A stretch of DNA of 64,000 nt from Sinorhizobium alkalisoli (GTDB lineage: Bacteria; Pseudomonadota; Alphaproteobacteria; Rhizobiales; Rhizobiaceae). Made by a program: the position numbers and the translations under genes. Of the stretch, positions 23,968 through 32,310 are shown piece by piece. The stretch lies in contig NZ_CP034909.1 in NCBI RefSeq assembly GCF_008932245.1, positions 1,302,001-1,366,000 on the forward strand, in the 5' to 3' direction. The notes beneath the pieces are model-generated. The model did not search any database and was not told where the DNA came from. It saw only the letters and a program-made list of their open reading frames with translations. How positions within the stretch are numbered: the first letter of the stretch is position 1; each line of letters begins with the position of its first letter.

Positions 23968-24372
23968 TTACTGAATGACCTGGACGACCGTGTAGGTCTT
24001 CGGGTCAACGATCACGCGCTGCTGATTGACCACCGCATAGGCGTAAGCGGGGTTTTCAGGAACCGGCGTCAACATAACCGTCCGCGGTAGCGGTTTGCCG
24101 ACCACGATCGGCTGCTCGATCCGGATCGTCTCGGCCGGGATCGGCTGCTGCTCGACATAGGCAACGACCGGTTTCGGCGGCGGAGAAAGAACCGCGCCGG
24201 CGGCCAGACCAACTGCGCCGCCGATGGCTGCCCCGACCGGGCCGCCGATGATTGCGCCGGTGGCGGCTCCGCCTGCGGCGCCCGTCACGGCAGCGTCGTT
24301 ATCCCCTGCAAGTGCGGGCGCGGCAAAGACACCGGCCGCGATCACAGAAGCTACAAAGATCTTGGCTTTCAT
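23968..24372 (-). CDS. DUF1236-type exported glycine-rich protein
   Basis: The 134-residue protein has a signal peptide (MKAKIFVASVIAAGVFAAPALA). A glycine-zipper-like stretch follows (TGAAGGAATGAIIGGPVGAAIGGAVG). The C-terminal region has two short repeats ending VVNQQRVIVDPKTYTVVQVIQ, the pattern of DUF1236 in rhizobia. The glycine zipper suggests membrane association in the envelope. It has a candidate EcfG-type promoter and a terminator, so it is probably monocistronic. Confidence 0.8.
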   Translation of the reverse strand: MKAKIFVASVIAAGVFAAPALAGDNDAAVTGAAGGAATGAIIGGPVGAAIGGAVGLAAGAVLSPPPKPVVAYVEQQPIPAETIRIEQPIVVGKPLPRTVMLTPVPENPAYAYAVVNQQRVIVDPKTYTVVQVIQ

Positions 24373-24404
24373 CTGTCGTACTCCCTTGCTATGGACGCCA
24401 GTAA

Positions 24405-24429
24405 AACTCTGGGGGATTTCATTTGTTCC
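24405..24429 (-). promoter_or_regulatory. EcfG/RpoE2-type promoter of the DUF1236 gene
   Basis: Minus strand GGAAC (24425-24429), 16 bases, AGTT (24405-24408). The -10 has one mismatch to CGTT. It is 32 bp before the ATG. Confidence 0.55.
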
Positions 24430-24678
24430 TTGATTTTGTTTTCGTGAATTACGAGAGATCTCTACGGTAACAGTTCGTTAACGATTGAAAAACTTGTGAA
24501 TGCGACACTGTGCGCGGGGGTTTGCAATATTTTACTGCTGCCATCGGGCGGCTGGCCATGTTGCGCCCTCGCGCGCGGCGCCCACTCCACTTGGCGCACT
24601 CTTCTCGCGGCGGCACCGCACTTGCGCCGCCTTGCGAAGACCCTTGTAATTTCGAAACGCTCGCGACCGCAGCCGAGC

Positions 24679-24753
24679 TCAGCTAAGCCCGAAGAACGAC
24701 AAGATAGCGATCACGATCACGATCAGGCCCACGAGATAAATGATCTGGTTCAT
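24679..24753 (-). CDS. 24-residue membrane peptide
   Basis: A perfect AAAGGAGG ribosome site precedes an ATG encoding a peptide that begins MNQIIYLVGLIVIVIAIL and ends SFFGLS. After the first few residues it is a single continuous hydrophobic helix. An EcfG-type promoter with full consensus lies 23 bp upstream. This combination is hard to explain by chance, and similar short peptides are common in rhizobia. It probably sits in the inner membrane as a stress-induced small protein. Between it and the DUF1236 promoter (24430-24678) nothing else is evident. Confidence 0.75.
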   Translation of the reverse strand: MNQIIYLVGLIVIVIAILSFFGLS

Positions 24754-24776
24754 GTTGCCTCCTTTCCTGGCACAGG

Positions 24777-24802
24777 AACGGGCGGCGCCGCGGGTAGGTT
24801 CC
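24777..24802 (-). promoter_or_regulatory. EcfG/RpoE2-type promoter of the 24-residue peptide gene
   Basis: Minus strand GGAAC (24798-24802), 17 bases, CGTT (24777-24780). It is a full consensus match. Confidence 0.75.
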
Positions 24803-25269
24803 AAGGGGGCGCCTGAAGCGGGGCTGATTGTGGCAGGCAGACCTCCGCGGGGCGGCGGTTCAAGCTTCGCAGTGGCTCTTAGGGCGGCCCCCGCCCGGAG
24901 CGATGCAGCGCCTTTCCACTACCTGAGCAACCTTTTGCGACAGTTCCTCGAGCGTTGCCATAACACGGTTCACCTGCGACAGCGTCGTCGCTCCGTCGTC
25001 CCCCCGGCAGGATGCGGTTGGAAGTCAATATTGCCCAAAATGGCGAGTTTTTGCCGCGCAAAGGCTCGAATGAGGGTAAGTCGGCAGAGGCTTTCCCCTG
25101 GGGAATCCGATGGAATTTGGCTCGTCAGCTTCATGCATTATGATTTGGGATATATCGACCTGGAGCAGAGGACTTTGCAAACCATCGACAACCCGTTCGG
25201 CGCGAGGTTGTCACCCATGTCTTAGGTACGTTCTGTTACCTATGTCTTCGGGCTGGACAAAGAGTTGCA
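24803..25269. other. 467-bp stretch with no supported gene
   Basis: Open frames here have no ribosome site and no recognisable product. No repeat or hairpin stands out. It separates the stress cluster from tRNA-Lys. Confidence 0.5.
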
Positions 25270-25345
25270 TGGTGAGCGCGCAGGGATTCGAACCCTGGAC
25301 CTACTGATTAAAAGTCAGTTGCTCTACCGGCTGAGCTACGCGCTC
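25270..25345 (-). tRNA. tRNA-Lys (anticodon TTT)
   Basis: The 76-base gene has arms GAGCGCG and CGCGCTC, discriminator A, an encoded CCA, and anticodon TTT in CTGACTTTTAATCAG. The T-arm is GGTTCGAATCC. Confidence 0.97.
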
Positions 25346-25621
25346 CCGTCGCCCGAGCGTAACGCTCGGCGGAGGTGGGCGGACATATGCACGCGCCTTT
25401 CGTGCCGGTCAACCCAAAAATGACGGGAAAGCAGGATTTCGGGCATGCATTTCTGAGAAAAATGGGCGATTGCGAGCCCATGAGTGCCGGTCGGCGCGGG
25501 GAGCGCAAACGGGGCAGCGGGGACCTCGGCGTGCGGCAATTTGGTCGCCAAAAGGTGATTGGTTTCGCGCTATATATGACGATAAGAGAGTGGCGAGCCC
25601 GAGTGCCGGAGTATCTGAACC

Positions 25622-26368
25622 TTGTCGATTGCCGATATATCCATCTGGACTGCGATTCTCGCGGGCGCACTGTCCTTTCTCTCGCCTTGCGTCCTGCCGC
25701 TCGTTCCTCCCTATCTCTGCTATATGGCGGGCGTTTCCGTCGATCAGTTCCGTGGCGGCGATGCCGCGGCGATCGGGAACACACGCAGGGCCGTGATGTT
25801 CGCGGCGCTTTTTTTCACGCTCGGCTTTGCGACCGTTTTCGTTGCGCTCGGGGCGGGGGCTTCGTCGATCGGCCTGTTGCTGCGGCAACATATGGACGTG
25901 CTGTCGCGCGTCGGCGGTATCATCATCATCGTCATGGGCCTGCATTTCCTGGGTGTCTTCCGCATCGGCCTGCTTGCCCGGGAAGCGCGTTTTCACGGCG
26001 GCGGTAAGCCGGCGACGATGTCGGGCGCCTATGTCATGGGGCTCGCCTTTGCCTTTGGCTGGACACCCTGCATCGGCCCGGTGCTCGGCACGATCCTCGG
26101 CGTCGCCGCGGCGCGCGACACCGTCGGCGATGGTGCCCTGCTGCTTGCGATCTACTCGCTCGGCCTTGCGGTTCCGTTCTGGGTGGCTGCGGGCTTCTCG
26201 GGGGCGTTCATGCGCTTTCTTTCGCGCTTCCGGCGCCATCTCGGGCTGGTCGAGAAGCTGATGGGCATGTTGCTGGTTGCGGCCGGGCTCGCCTTCCTTT
26301 TCGGCTTCGTCAGCACCGTGGCGATCTGGTTCCAGCAGGCTTTTCCGGTTCTCTCGCAGATCGGCTGA
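25622..26368 (+). CDS. ccdA: cytochrome c biogenesis protein CcdA (thiol-disulphide transporter)
   Basis: The 248-residue protein has about six membrane helices. It carries the paired Cys of the family: LSPCVLPLVPPYLCYMAG in the first helix and FGWTPCIGPVLGTILG in the fourth. CcdA moves reducing equivalents from cytoplasmic thioredoxin to periplasmic thioredoxin-like proteins for cytochrome c maturation. The start is a TTG with GGAG ten bases upstream. No ATG gives a complete first helix. The 276 bp before it show no gene. It stands alone here. Confidence 0.92.
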   Translation: MSIADISIWTAILAGALSFLSPCVLPLVPPYLCYMAGVSVDQFRGGDAAAIGNTRRAVMFAALFFTLGFATVFVALGAGASSIGLLLRQHMDVLSRVGGIIIIVMGLHFLGVFRIGLLAREARFHGGGKPATMSGAYVMGLAFAFGWTPCIGPVLGTILGVAAARDTVGDGALLLAIYSLGLAVPFWVAAGFSGAFMRFLSRFRRHLGLVEKLMGMLLVAAGLAFLFGFVSTVAIWFQQAFPVLSQIG

Positions 26369-26370
26369 TT

Positions 26371-26415
26371 AGAGCATGATCCGACCGGAGTGAAACGAGG
26401 ATGCGCTCTAGAGCG
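26371..26415. repeat. short palindromic intergenic element
   Basis: AGAGCATGATCC at the left end is matched by GGATGCGCTCT on the right (imperfect), followed by CTAGAGC. It lies between the convergent ccdA and ubiH-type stops. It resembles the AGAGCATGATCC-type repeats of rhizobia. It may serve as a bidirectional transcription stop. Confidence 0.4.
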
Positions 26416-26425
26416 AGAAGGCCGA

Positions 26426-27685
26426 TCAGGCGCTCCTTCTGGTGAACGTCTCCCGCAAGCCCTCCTTGAGCGATCGCAGGGCGCTGCCGGGATGAATGCC
26501 TTCGCGCATCAGGAGGCCCCGCAGCGGTCCGGCGGAGGAAAGAAGCTGGAGCCCGACGGCCCGCATCGCCTGGACGGGCAGGAAGCTCGAAAGCAGCGAC
26601 CGGTTCAAGAGGTCGACGCTCGCCGTCCTGCTGAGGATGTCCATACGGCGCTCTCGGTCAAATCGGTCGCCGGCATCGGCCGGCAGGCGGCCTTCGGTCG
26701 CCGGGCCCACGAGTTCGACGGCCGTCATCACGTCGCGAAGGCTGAGGTTCAATCCCTGCGCCCCGATCGGTGGGAAGGCGTGCGCAGCCTCCCCGACGAG
26801 CATCAGGCGGCCCTTGCCGAAGCGTCGGGCGATCATGCCGGACAGCGGGAAGGACTGCGGCTTACCTTCGGCGGTCACCTGCCCAAGGATCGAGTGCAGC
26901 CGCTCCTCGATAGTGTGCGACAGGACCTCCAACGGCAGTTTCACGGTTTCTTCGGCATCGCGCGGTTTCTGGACCCAGACGAGGCTCGAGCGGTTGCCGG
27001 GCAGCGGCACCTGCGTGAATGGTCCGCTTGGCGTATGGAATTCCGTCGACACGTCCTGGTGCGGCAGTTCGTGCGCGAAATTCAAAACGACCGCCGCCTG
27101 CGGATAGGACCATGTGAGCGTGTCGATATCCGCCGCTTGCCGGACCGCCGAGCGCCGGCCATCGGCGCCGACGATCAGGTCCGCGGTCAGCATGCGGCCG
27201 TCCCCGAGGCCGACGCGCGCTTCGACATCGCCCAAATCGAAGACCGTCGCCGCCACGGCGATGCGATCCAGCGTGGGCAGGCTCGCTTCGCATCTTTCGA
27301 GGATCTCGAGGAAGGGCGCATTGGGGATGTTGTAGCCGAACGCCTCGAGGCCGACTTCCGCTGCGCGGAAATTGACGGGCGGCGCCCGCAGCAACCGCCT
27401 CGTATCGTCGATGATGTGGATCGCGACCAGCGGTGCCGTCAGCGGCGCGACCTCGTCCCAGAGTTCGAGCTCTTTCAGATATTCGATCGATTGGTCCATC
27501 AGGGCCGTGGTGCGCCCGTCCGCAATCGCCGGACGTGGACCGACCAGTGCGACGCGATGGCCGTGGCGGGCTAGCGCGACCGCGGACAGCGAGCCGGCAA
27601 GTCCGGCGCCGATGATGACGATGTCGTAGTGATCCATGGCCGACGAGACCTCTTGTCCGAGCGTTTGGCCGCCCCAATTCTCCAT
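26426..27685 (-). CDS. UbiH-family FAD-dependent hydroxylase
   Basis: The protein of 419 residues (403 if the ATG at 27637 is used) belongs to the UbiH/UbiF/Coq6 flavin monooxygenases that hydroxylate the ubiquinone ring. FAD motifs are DIVIIGAGLAGSLSAVALARHG (dinucleotide), VGADGRRSAVRQ (DG motif) and MLVGEAAHAFPPIGAQGLNLSLRDV (GD motif). The second methionine, directly before DHYDIVIIGAG, has AGAGG 11 bases upstream and may be the true start. It is convergent with ccdA and divergent from pcs. The position hydroxylated cannot be told from sequence alone. Confidence 0.88.
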   Translation of the reverse strand: MENWGGQTLGQEVSSAMDHYDIVIIGAGLAGSLSAVALARHGHRVALVGPRPAIADGRTTALMDQSIEYLKELELWDEVAPLTAPLVAIHIIDDTRRLLRAPPVNFRAAEVGLEAFGYNIPNAPFLEILERCEASLPTLDRIAVAATVFDLGDVEARVGLGDGRMLTADLIVGADGRRSAVRQAADIDTLTWSYPQAAVVLNFAHELPHQDVSTEFHTPSGPFTQVPLPGNRSSLVWVQKPRDAEETVKLPLEVLSHTIEERLHSILGQVTAEGKPQSFPLSGMIARRFGKGRLMLVGEAAHAFPPIGAQGLNLSLRDVMTAVELVGPATEGRLPADAGDRFDRERRMDILSRTASVDLLNRSLLSSFLPVQAMRAVGLQLLSSAGPLRGLLMREGIHPGSALRSLKEGLRETFTRRSA

Positions 27686-27895
27686 TACCGGGTTTGTTCT
27701 ACTCCGTTAGCCTGTTGAAATAAATGGGTTCAATCCGGGCAGGTCGCGTTCGGCGCATGTCCACAGGACAATTCCGTTCCGGGCTTGACGCAGGCTAATT
27801 TTGCTGGCGGTGCCCCACAAACGGTGCATATTACCGGCTGTCGGGCAGCGGTGATCTCGGCACCGGTCGAAATGAGGGATGGGCGACATTCAAAG

Positions 27896-28621
27896 ATGAA
27901 ATTCTTCAACTATAGACGCGTGCCCTATGCCGAAATCCGCGCCTTTTCCGTGCATATCCTGACGGCGTCCGGCTCGTTCCTGGCCTTTCTCGGTGTTGTG
28001 GCGGCGGCCGAGCATCGCTTTGTCGATATGTTCTGGTGGCTGGGCCTCGCCCTGCTCGTCGACGGGATCGACGGGCCGATTGCGCGCAAGGTGCAGGTGA
28101 AGGAAGTGCTGCCCAACTGGTCGGGCGACACGCTCGACAATGTCATCGACTACGTGACTTACGTCCTGCTGCCGGCCTTCGCGCTCTACCAAAGCGGCAT
28201 GATCGGCGAGCCCTGGTCCTTTGTCGCGGCCGGCGCAATCGTGGTTTCGAGCGCCATCTACTATGCCGACATGGGTATGAAAACAGACGAATATTTCTTC
28301 TCCGGTTTTCCGGTCGTGTGGAATATGGTCGTCTTCACCCTGTTTGTTATCCAGGCGAGTGAAGTCACGGCGTCCGTTGTTGTTTTTCTCTCTGTGGTGC
28401 TGACCTTCCTGCCGGTGAATTTCCTGCATCCGGTGCGGGTGCAAAGGCTGAGATCGCTCAATCTCGGCGTCTTCCTCGTCTGGTCGGTGCTCGGCATGTA
28501 TGCGTTGCTGCTGCATTTCGATACGCCGCCCTGGGTGGCGCTTGGCGTGGTGGCGACCGGGATCTATCTCTACGTCATTGGTTTCATTCTGCAGCTGTTC
28601 CCCAATCTCGGGCGTGTTTAG
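27896..28621 (+). CDS. pcs: phosphatidylcholine synthase
   Basis: The 241-residue inner-membrane enzyme condenses choline directly with CDP-diacylglycerol to give phosphatidylcholine. The start chosen gives MKFFNYRRVPYAEIRAFSVH, which I recall as the N-terminus of the Sinorhizobium enzyme. The modified CDP-alcohol phosphotransferase motif is present: D56-G57, A63-R64, then G77, D81 and D85. About eight hydrophobic helices follow. The pathway is typical of rhizobia and other host-associated bacteria, which need phosphatidylcholine for effective symbiosis. Choline supply connects loosely with the betaine locus in this window. Confidence 0.95.
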   Translation: MKFFNYRRVPYAEIRAFSVHILTASGSFLAFLGVVAAAEHRFVDMFWWLGLALLVDGIDGPIARKVQVKEVLPNWSGDTLDNVIDYVTYVLLPAFALYQSGMIGEPWSFVAAGAIVVSSAIYYADMGMKTDEYFFSGFPVVWNMVVFTLFVIQASEVTASVVVFLSVVLTFLPVNFLHPVRVQRLRSLNLGVFLVWSVLGMYALLLHFDTPPWVALGVVATGIYLYVIGFILQLFPNLGRV

Positions 28622-28630
28622 GAGTTGGTC

Positions 28631-29608
28631 ATGGCACAGGCGATCGTTGTCCGCGAGCTCGGCGGACCGGAAGTTCTGAAGATGGAAGGCGTGACGCTGG
28701 CGCCGCCCGGACCGGGAGAGGTGCAGATCCGCCAGGTGGCCATCGGCCTGAATTTCATCGATGTCTATTTCCGCACCGGGCTCTACAAGTCGGCCAAGGG
28801 CCTGCCCTTCATTCCGGGCAAGGAGGGCGCGGGGATCGTCACGGCCGTCGGTGACGGCGTCAGCTTGTTTTCGGTCGGTGACCGGGTGGCCTATGCCTCC
28901 GCGGACGGCGCCTATGCAAGCGAACGCAATGTGGAGTCCTCGCAACTCGTCAAGGTTCCGGACGGCATCAGTCTCGAGACGGCCGCGGCAATGATGCTAA
29001 AGGGCATGACCGCGCAGTATCTCCTGAACCAGACATTCCAGGTGGGCCCGGAGACGACCCTGCTCTTTCATGCGGCCGCCGGCGGCGTCGGCCTCATTGC
29101 CGGGCAGTGGGCGAAGGCGCTCGGTGCAACCGTGATCGGCACGGCGGGATCGCAGGAGAAGATCGAACTGGCGCTCGCCCATGGCTACGACCACGTCATC
29201 AACTACAACACCGAGAACTTCGTCGACCGCGTCAAGGAATTGACGGCCGGCCGGGGCGTCGACGTCGTTTACGACTCGGTCGGCCGCGACACCTTTCCAG
29301 GCTCGCTCGACTGCATCAGGCCGCGCGGCCTGTGGGTCAGCTTCGGCAATTCCTCCGGCCCGGTGGACGCGTTCAATATCGGCATCCTGGCGCAGAAGGG
29401 ATCGCTCTTCGCCACCCGGCCGACCCTCTTCGGTTATATCGCGACGAGGCCCGCGCTGGAGGCATGTGCAAATTCCCTGTTTGATGTTGTGCAAGGCAAC
29501 AAAGTGCGTATCAATATCAATCAGACCTATCCGCTCGCCGAGGCCGGCCGGGCGCATACGGACCTCGAATCAAGAAGAACGAGCGGAACGACATTGCTGA
29601 TTCCCTGA
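28631..29608 (+). CDS. NAD(P)H:quinone oxidoreductase, zinc-independent MDR family
   Basis: The 325-residue protein has a GroES-like N-terminal domain (GPEVLKMEGVTLAPPGPGEVQI, GLNFIDVYFRTGLY, PGKEGAGIVTAVGDGV). A Rossmann domain follows (HAAAGGVGLIAGQWAKALGATVIGTAGSQEK). The zinc-binding Cys of alcohol dehydrogenases are absent, as expected for quinone oxidoreductases (QOR/Qor1). The start ATG lies six bases after GGAG, almost touching the pcs stop, so the two genes are likely co-transcribed. It probably reduces quinones or reactive enones. Confidence 0.9.
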   Translation: MAQAIVVRELGGPEVLKMEGVTLAPPGPGEVQIRQVAIGLNFIDVYFRTGLYKSAKGLPFIPGKEGAGIVTAVGDGVSLFSVGDRVAYASADGAYASERNVESSQLVKVPDGISLETAAAMMLKGMTAQYLLNQTFQVGPETTLLFHAAAGGVGLIAGQWAKALGATVIGTAGSQEKIELALAHGYDHVINYNTENFVDRVKELTAGRGVDVVYDSVGRDTFPGSLDCIRPRGLWVSFGNSSGPVDAFNIGILAQKGSLFATRPTLFGYIATRPALEACANSLFDVVQGNKVRININQTYPLAEAGRAHTDLESRRTSGTTLLIP

Positions 29609-29651
29609 GCGTTGCTGAAACGGGCAGGGATATGAGGGGAAAGAGGGCAGC

Positions 29652-31226
29652 GTGCCTCTAAAGGGATCAAATGCGAGCGGTCCGTTGCTGGCCGTGCGCA
29701 ACCTGACGAAATTCTTTGGTTCGTTCGCCGCCTGCAGCGCGATCGATCTGCACATAGAGCCCGGAGAAATCCATGCCCTCCTCGGAGAGAACGGGGCGGG
29801 GAAGTCGACGCTGGTGAAGATGCTGTTCGGCGTGTTGGCGCCGACGGCTGGCGAGATCCGGTGGAAGGGCGAGGCCGTCCGCATTGCGAGCCCGGGCGAC
29901 GCGCGAAAGCTCGGCATCGGCATGGTGTTCCAGCACTTTTCCCTGTTCGAGGCGCTGACGGTTGCCGAGAACATCGCGCTGTCCATGGACAGGAATGTTT
30001 CGTTGGCGCGGGTTGCGGAGGAGGCGTCGCGGCTCTCGCATGCCTACGGCCTGCCGCTCGATCCGAAGGCGCATGTGGCCGACCTTTCCGTCGGCGAGAG
30101 GCAGCGCATCGAGATCGTGCGGGCGCTTCTGCAGAATCCGCAATTGATCATCCTCGACGAGCCGACCTCGGTCTTGACGCCGCAGGAGGCCGATCGCCTG
30201 TTCGAGACGCTGCACAAGCTGAAATCCGAAGGCCGCTCCGTGCTCTATATCAGCCACCGCCTCGAGGAGGTGCAGCGCCTCTGCGACCGTGCCACGGTCT
30301 TGCGGCACGGCAAGGTGACCGGCGCCTGCGATCCGCGCGCGGAAACGCCCGCCTCGCTTGCGCGCATGATGGTCGGCAGTGACGTCGCGGCCGTCACCCC
30401 GGAAGGGACCAGCACCAAGGGCGATGTGCAACTGGAGGCGCGCCATCTTTCGGTGCCCGCGCGCACGCCCTTCGCGGTTTCGCTGAAGAATGTCTGCCTC
30501 AAGGTGCGGGCGGGGGAAGTGCTGGCGATCGCAGGCGTCGCCGGCAACGGCCAGAGCGAGCTTTTCGATGCGCTTTCGGGCGAATATCCGGTGCCCAATA
30601 GCGATGCCGTCCAGATTCGGCAAAAGCCGGTCGGAACGAAGAACATCAATGCACGGCGGCTGATGGGGGCCGGCTTCGTGCCGGAGGAGCGACACGGGCA
30701 TGCAGCGGTCTCGGCGCTTTCGCTCTCCGACAACCTTGTTCTCGCACGCAATCAGTCCGACCGGCGCGCATTTCTCGGTGGTGGCTTCCTGAAGATCATC
30801 CGCCAAGGCGCGGTCAAGGCGGCGACCAAGCGCATCTCCGAGGCGATGGACGTTCGCAAGAGCGGCGAGGATCCGCCGGCCGGCTCGCTTTCGGGCGGCA
30901 ATCTGCAGAAATTCATCGTCGGGCGCGAGCTCGACCGGCAGCCCGCCGTGCTCGTCGTCAACCAGCCCACCTGGGGCGTCGATGCGGGCGCCGCCAGCCG
31001 CATCCGGCAGGCGCTGGTCGATCTCGCAAAGGCGGGATCCGCCGTCCTGGTGATCAGCCAGGACCTCGACGAAATATTTGAAGTAGCGACAGAGATCGCG
31101 GTGATCAGCGAGGGGCGCCTTTCCAACGCCTATCCGGCCCGCGAACTTTCGCGCGAGAAGATCGGCCTGCTGATGGGCGGCATTCATGGCCCCACGGAAA
31201 GTGCGGGAGCGGCACATGCGCATTGA
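29652..31226 (+). CDS. BMP-type (nucleoside/simple sugar) ABC transporter, double ATP-binding protein
   Basis: The 524-residue protein has two ATPase domains. The first has Walker A GENGAGKST, signature LSVGERQRIEIVRAL and DEPTSVLTPQEA. The second has the degenerate Walker A GVAGNGQSEL with signature LSGGNLQKFIVGREL, as in RbsA/BmpE-like proteins. The start is GTG with GAGGG upstream. It is the first gene of a four-gene importer (ATPase, two permeases, binding protein). The stop overlaps the next gene by 11 bases. By family the substrate is a purine nucleoside or related compound. Confidence 0.9.
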   Translation: MPLKGSNASGPLLAVRNLTKFFGSFAACSAIDLHIEPGEIHALLGENGAGKSTLVKMLFGVLAPTAGEIRWKGEAVRIASPGDARKLGIGMVFQHFSLFEALTVAENIALSMDRNVSLARVAEEASRLSHAYGLPLDPKAHVADLSVGERQRIEIVRALLQNPQLIILDEPTSVLTPQEADRLFETLHKLKSEGRSVLYISHRLEEVQRLCDRATVLRHGKVTGACDPRAETPASLARMMVGSDVAAVTPEGTSTKGDVQLEARHLSVPARTPFAVSLKNVCLKVRAGEVLAIAGVAGNGQSELFDALSGEYPVPNSDAVQIRQKPVGTKNINARRLMGAGFVPEERHGHAAVSALSLSDNLVLARNQSDRRAFLGGGFLKIIRQGAVKAATKRISEAMDVRKSGEDPPAGSLSGGNLQKFIVGRELDRQPAVLVVNQPTWGVDAGAASRIRQALVDLAKAGSAVLVISQDLDEIFEVATEIAVISEGRLSNAYPARELSREKIGLLMGGIHGPTESAGAAHAH

Positions 31227-32310
31227 ACTCGAAAAGCGCGCCAAGGCCTCGACGCTCTATTCAATCCTGTCGCCATTCCTCGCCTTCGCGCTGACCATCG
31301 TCCTCGGCGGCATCATGTTCGCGCTTCTCGGCAAGGACCCGGTGACCGCGCTCTACAGTTACTTCGTCGAGCCCTTGATCGAGGTGTGGTCGCTGCATGA
31401 GTTGGCGATCAAGGCCGCGCCGCTGATCCTGATCGGCGTCGGCCTCTCCGTCTGCTTCCGGTCCAACAACTGGAATATCGGCGCCGAGGGCCAGTTCATC
31501 ATCGGCGCGATCGCCGGCTCGATCCTCCCGGTGGTCTTCCATGGGTGGCACTCGGCTTTGATGCTGCCGCTGATGCTTCTCATGGGCATCATCGGCGGCG
31601 CGCTCTTTGCCGCGATACCCGCCTTCCTGAAGGCGCATATGAACACCAACGAGATCCTGACGAGTCTGATGCTGGTCTATGTCGCCCAGCTCTTTCTCGA
31701 TTGGCTGGTGCGCGGCCCCTGGCGCAATCCGGAGGGAATGAACTTTCCCGAAACCCGCAGGTTCGCCGCCGAGGCGATCCTGCCGGAAATGCTTGCCTCC
31801 GGACGTGCGCATTGGGGTTTCGCCTTCGCCATCATCGCGGCGCTGCTCGTCTGGTTCATGATGCGTTACACGCTCCGTGGCTTTGAGATCACCGTCCTTG
31901 GCCAGTCTGCGCGGGCCGGGCGCTTCGCCGGCTTTTCGTCGCGTAAGATGATCTGGTTCTCGATGCTGTTTTCCGGCGCGCTTGCCGGGCTCGCGGGCAT
32001 TGCGGAAGTGAGCGGCGCCATCCAGCAGTTGCGGCCGGTGATTTCGCCCGGCTACGGCTTCACCGCGATTATCGTCGCCTTTCTGGGGCGCCTCAATCCA
32101 CTCGGCATCATCGCCGCCGGCCTCGTGCTGGCGCTCACCTATCTCGGCGGCGAGGCGGCACAGCTGTCGCTCGGCGTGTCGGACAAGGTGACGCGCGTCT
32201 TCCAGGGCCTGCTGCTGTTCTTCGTACTCTCCTGCGATACGCTCATCCATTATCGCATCCGGCTGGTATGGGAGAGATTTTCGGCAGCCAAGTTGGATGA
32301 GGCGCACTGA
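31216..32310 (+). CDS. BMP-type ABC transporter permease 1
   Basis: The 364-residue protein has about ten membrane helices. The ATG used has GGGAG six bases before it and overlaps the ATPase stop. Typical motifs are FRSNNWNIGAEGQFIIGAIAG and LGQSARAGRFAGFSSRKMIWFSMLFSGALAGLAG, the coupling region of BPD_transp_2 permeases. It pairs with the permease encoded next, with which it shares TGATG. Confidence 0.9.
   Translation: MRIELEKRAKASTLYSILSPFLAFALTIVLGGIMFALLGKDPVTALYSYFVEPLIEVWSLHELAIKAAPLILIGVGLSVCFRSNNWNIGAEGQFIIGAIAGSILPVVFHGWHSALMLPLMLLMGIIGGALFAAIPAFLKAHMNTNEILTSLMLVYVAQLFLDWLVRGPWRNPEGMNFPETRRFAAEAILPEMLASGRAHWGFAFAIIAALLVWFMMRYTLRGFEITVLGQSARAGRFAGFSSRKMIWFSMLFSGALAGLAGIAEVSGAIQQLRPVISPGYGFTAIIVAFLGRLNPLGIIAAGLVLALTYLGGEAAQLSLGVSDKVTRVFQGLLLFFVLSCDTLIHYRIRLVWERFSAAKLDEAH

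Noticed and set aside
24740..25225. 161-codon plus-strand frame before tRNA-Lys
   Set aside because: There is no ribosome site, no domain and uneven composition, and it overlaps the strong 24-codon gene and its promoter on the other strand.
25346..25372. CCGAGCGtaaCGCTCGG hairpin near tRNA-Lys as a terminator
   Set aside because: It lies upstream of the tRNA on its coding strand and has no T tract on either strand.
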